Assembly (NCBI GenBank): GCA_902728285.1
Contig: CACVBU010000821.1
Coordinates: forward strand, 1,413,450 to 1,477,449
Reading direction: 5' to 3'
DNA from: Clytia hemisphaerica
Lineage: Eukaryota > Cnidaria > Hydrozoa > Leptothecata > Clytiidae
DNA length: 64,000 nucleotides
Shown: piece by piece, positions 63,421-64,000 of the stretch
How the letters are laid out: the number at the start of each line of letters is the position of its first letter
Numbering within the stretch: position 1 is the first letter of the stretch
Translations under genes and position numbers: made by a program
Notes under the pieces: generated by a model
Told to the model about the DNA's origin: nothing
Database searches by the model: none
What the model saw: the letters and a program-made list of their open reading frames with translations, nothing else

Positions 63421-64000
63421 CTGAAATAAAATGAAAAAGAATGAAGTGATTAAATGTGAAGATCCCAGTATTGTAACACTTTCCAGAGAGCTGGGGATTA
63501 TTTCTACGAGAATAGCGGCAAGACATAGAAAATCAATTAGTCCAAGGCCCCGAATAGACTATAGGGTCCAAGAAACAAAAAATTCAGCCAAAGGTCTTCT
63601 AATATATATTTTTAGATTTTAACCTCCAGGCCACTGAATATTTTTGTGAGACATTAGCTTTTAATATGCTCTTAGTATAACAGAAACCCCGCCCTCAGCC
63701 TTATTAGTTGATTTATTAGTTATTGCTTTGGAAACCTAAACGTGTGGCTCAGAGATCGAGAAATTTCACCTTTCCAGATGTGGTGAACAGGGACACAGGC
63801 CTTGATCTTAGCGACCTGGGCACTGCTATGCGCAACCGCGACTCCTAGCGCCAGCGAGTGGAATCCATTTACGAGTTTATGTATGTGTGTTTTTCAGCGA
63901 CGGAGACGGTAAGGTTCTAATTTGAGTAGATCCTGACCAGCTGAGGACGACGGTAAATCAGCACTTTTACCGTCCTCGATTTTGCGGGGCGGATTGCGGG
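63421..64000. other. DLEC1-like intron at the right edge
   Basis: No exon is found. The last 230 bases are GC-richer, with a short inverted pair GACGGTAA/TTACCGTC around 63955-63982. They may be the edge of another repeat. Confidence 0.4.

Overview
The window looks like a repeat-rich, AT-rich metazoan genome, probably a marine invertebrate. Genes have GT-AG introns, TATA boxes, AATAAA signals and signal peptides. There are LINE, SINE, Ty3/gypsy and many miniature DNA-transposon (MITE) copies. A PAN-like plus LamG-like secreted protein and the transposon style would suit a cnidarian, but this is a weak inference. Nothing here looks prokaryotic.

The backbone is one large minus-strand gene that runs off both ends of the window. 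Fourteen exons between 63420 and 6 join with matching splice phases into about 602 residues of an axonemal MSP/ASH-repeat protein of the HYDIN/DLEC1 family, most like DLEC1. Two of its introns are very large: 22.4 kb (40895-63289) and 28.5 kb (8963-37467). Nearly everything else lies inside them.

The 28.5 kb intron carries, on the opposite strand, a cluster of four two-exon genes for small secreted Cys/Trp-rich proteins. They are built from repeats of the form F-x-W-S...G-P-I...C...W-x-D-N-Y-L-C, and I do not recognise the family. Copies A (11424-12010) and C (21382-23267) are intact. Copy B (14287-15477) is a pseudogene, and copy D (27113-28791) carries a one-base insertion. C and D share promoter blocks and a 5'UTR splice site just before the start codon.

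The 22.4 kb intron carries a four-exon secreted PAN-like/LamG-like gene on the same strand (48428-51912). It also holds a single-exon gene on the other strand for a probably lipid-anchored protein that starts MGCGKS (55426-55935).

Mobile DNA dominates the rest. There is a 1.55 kb Ty3/gypsy relic reduced to an integrase between 135 bp LTRs. There are two tRNA-derived SINEs with target-site duplications, and a CR1/L2-like LINE fragment split by a MITE. Three foldback-like elements have inverted arms made of tandem repeats; the largest is 29364-34344. A 2.1 kb element contains a 567 bp tandem duplication. Many MITE families are present. The most unusual are three related MITE families (termini CACG[C/T]T6-10 with a flanking TA) whose interiors repeat the same short word that stands next to their terminus: ATTCTTA, GTTCTTA or GTTCCTTA.
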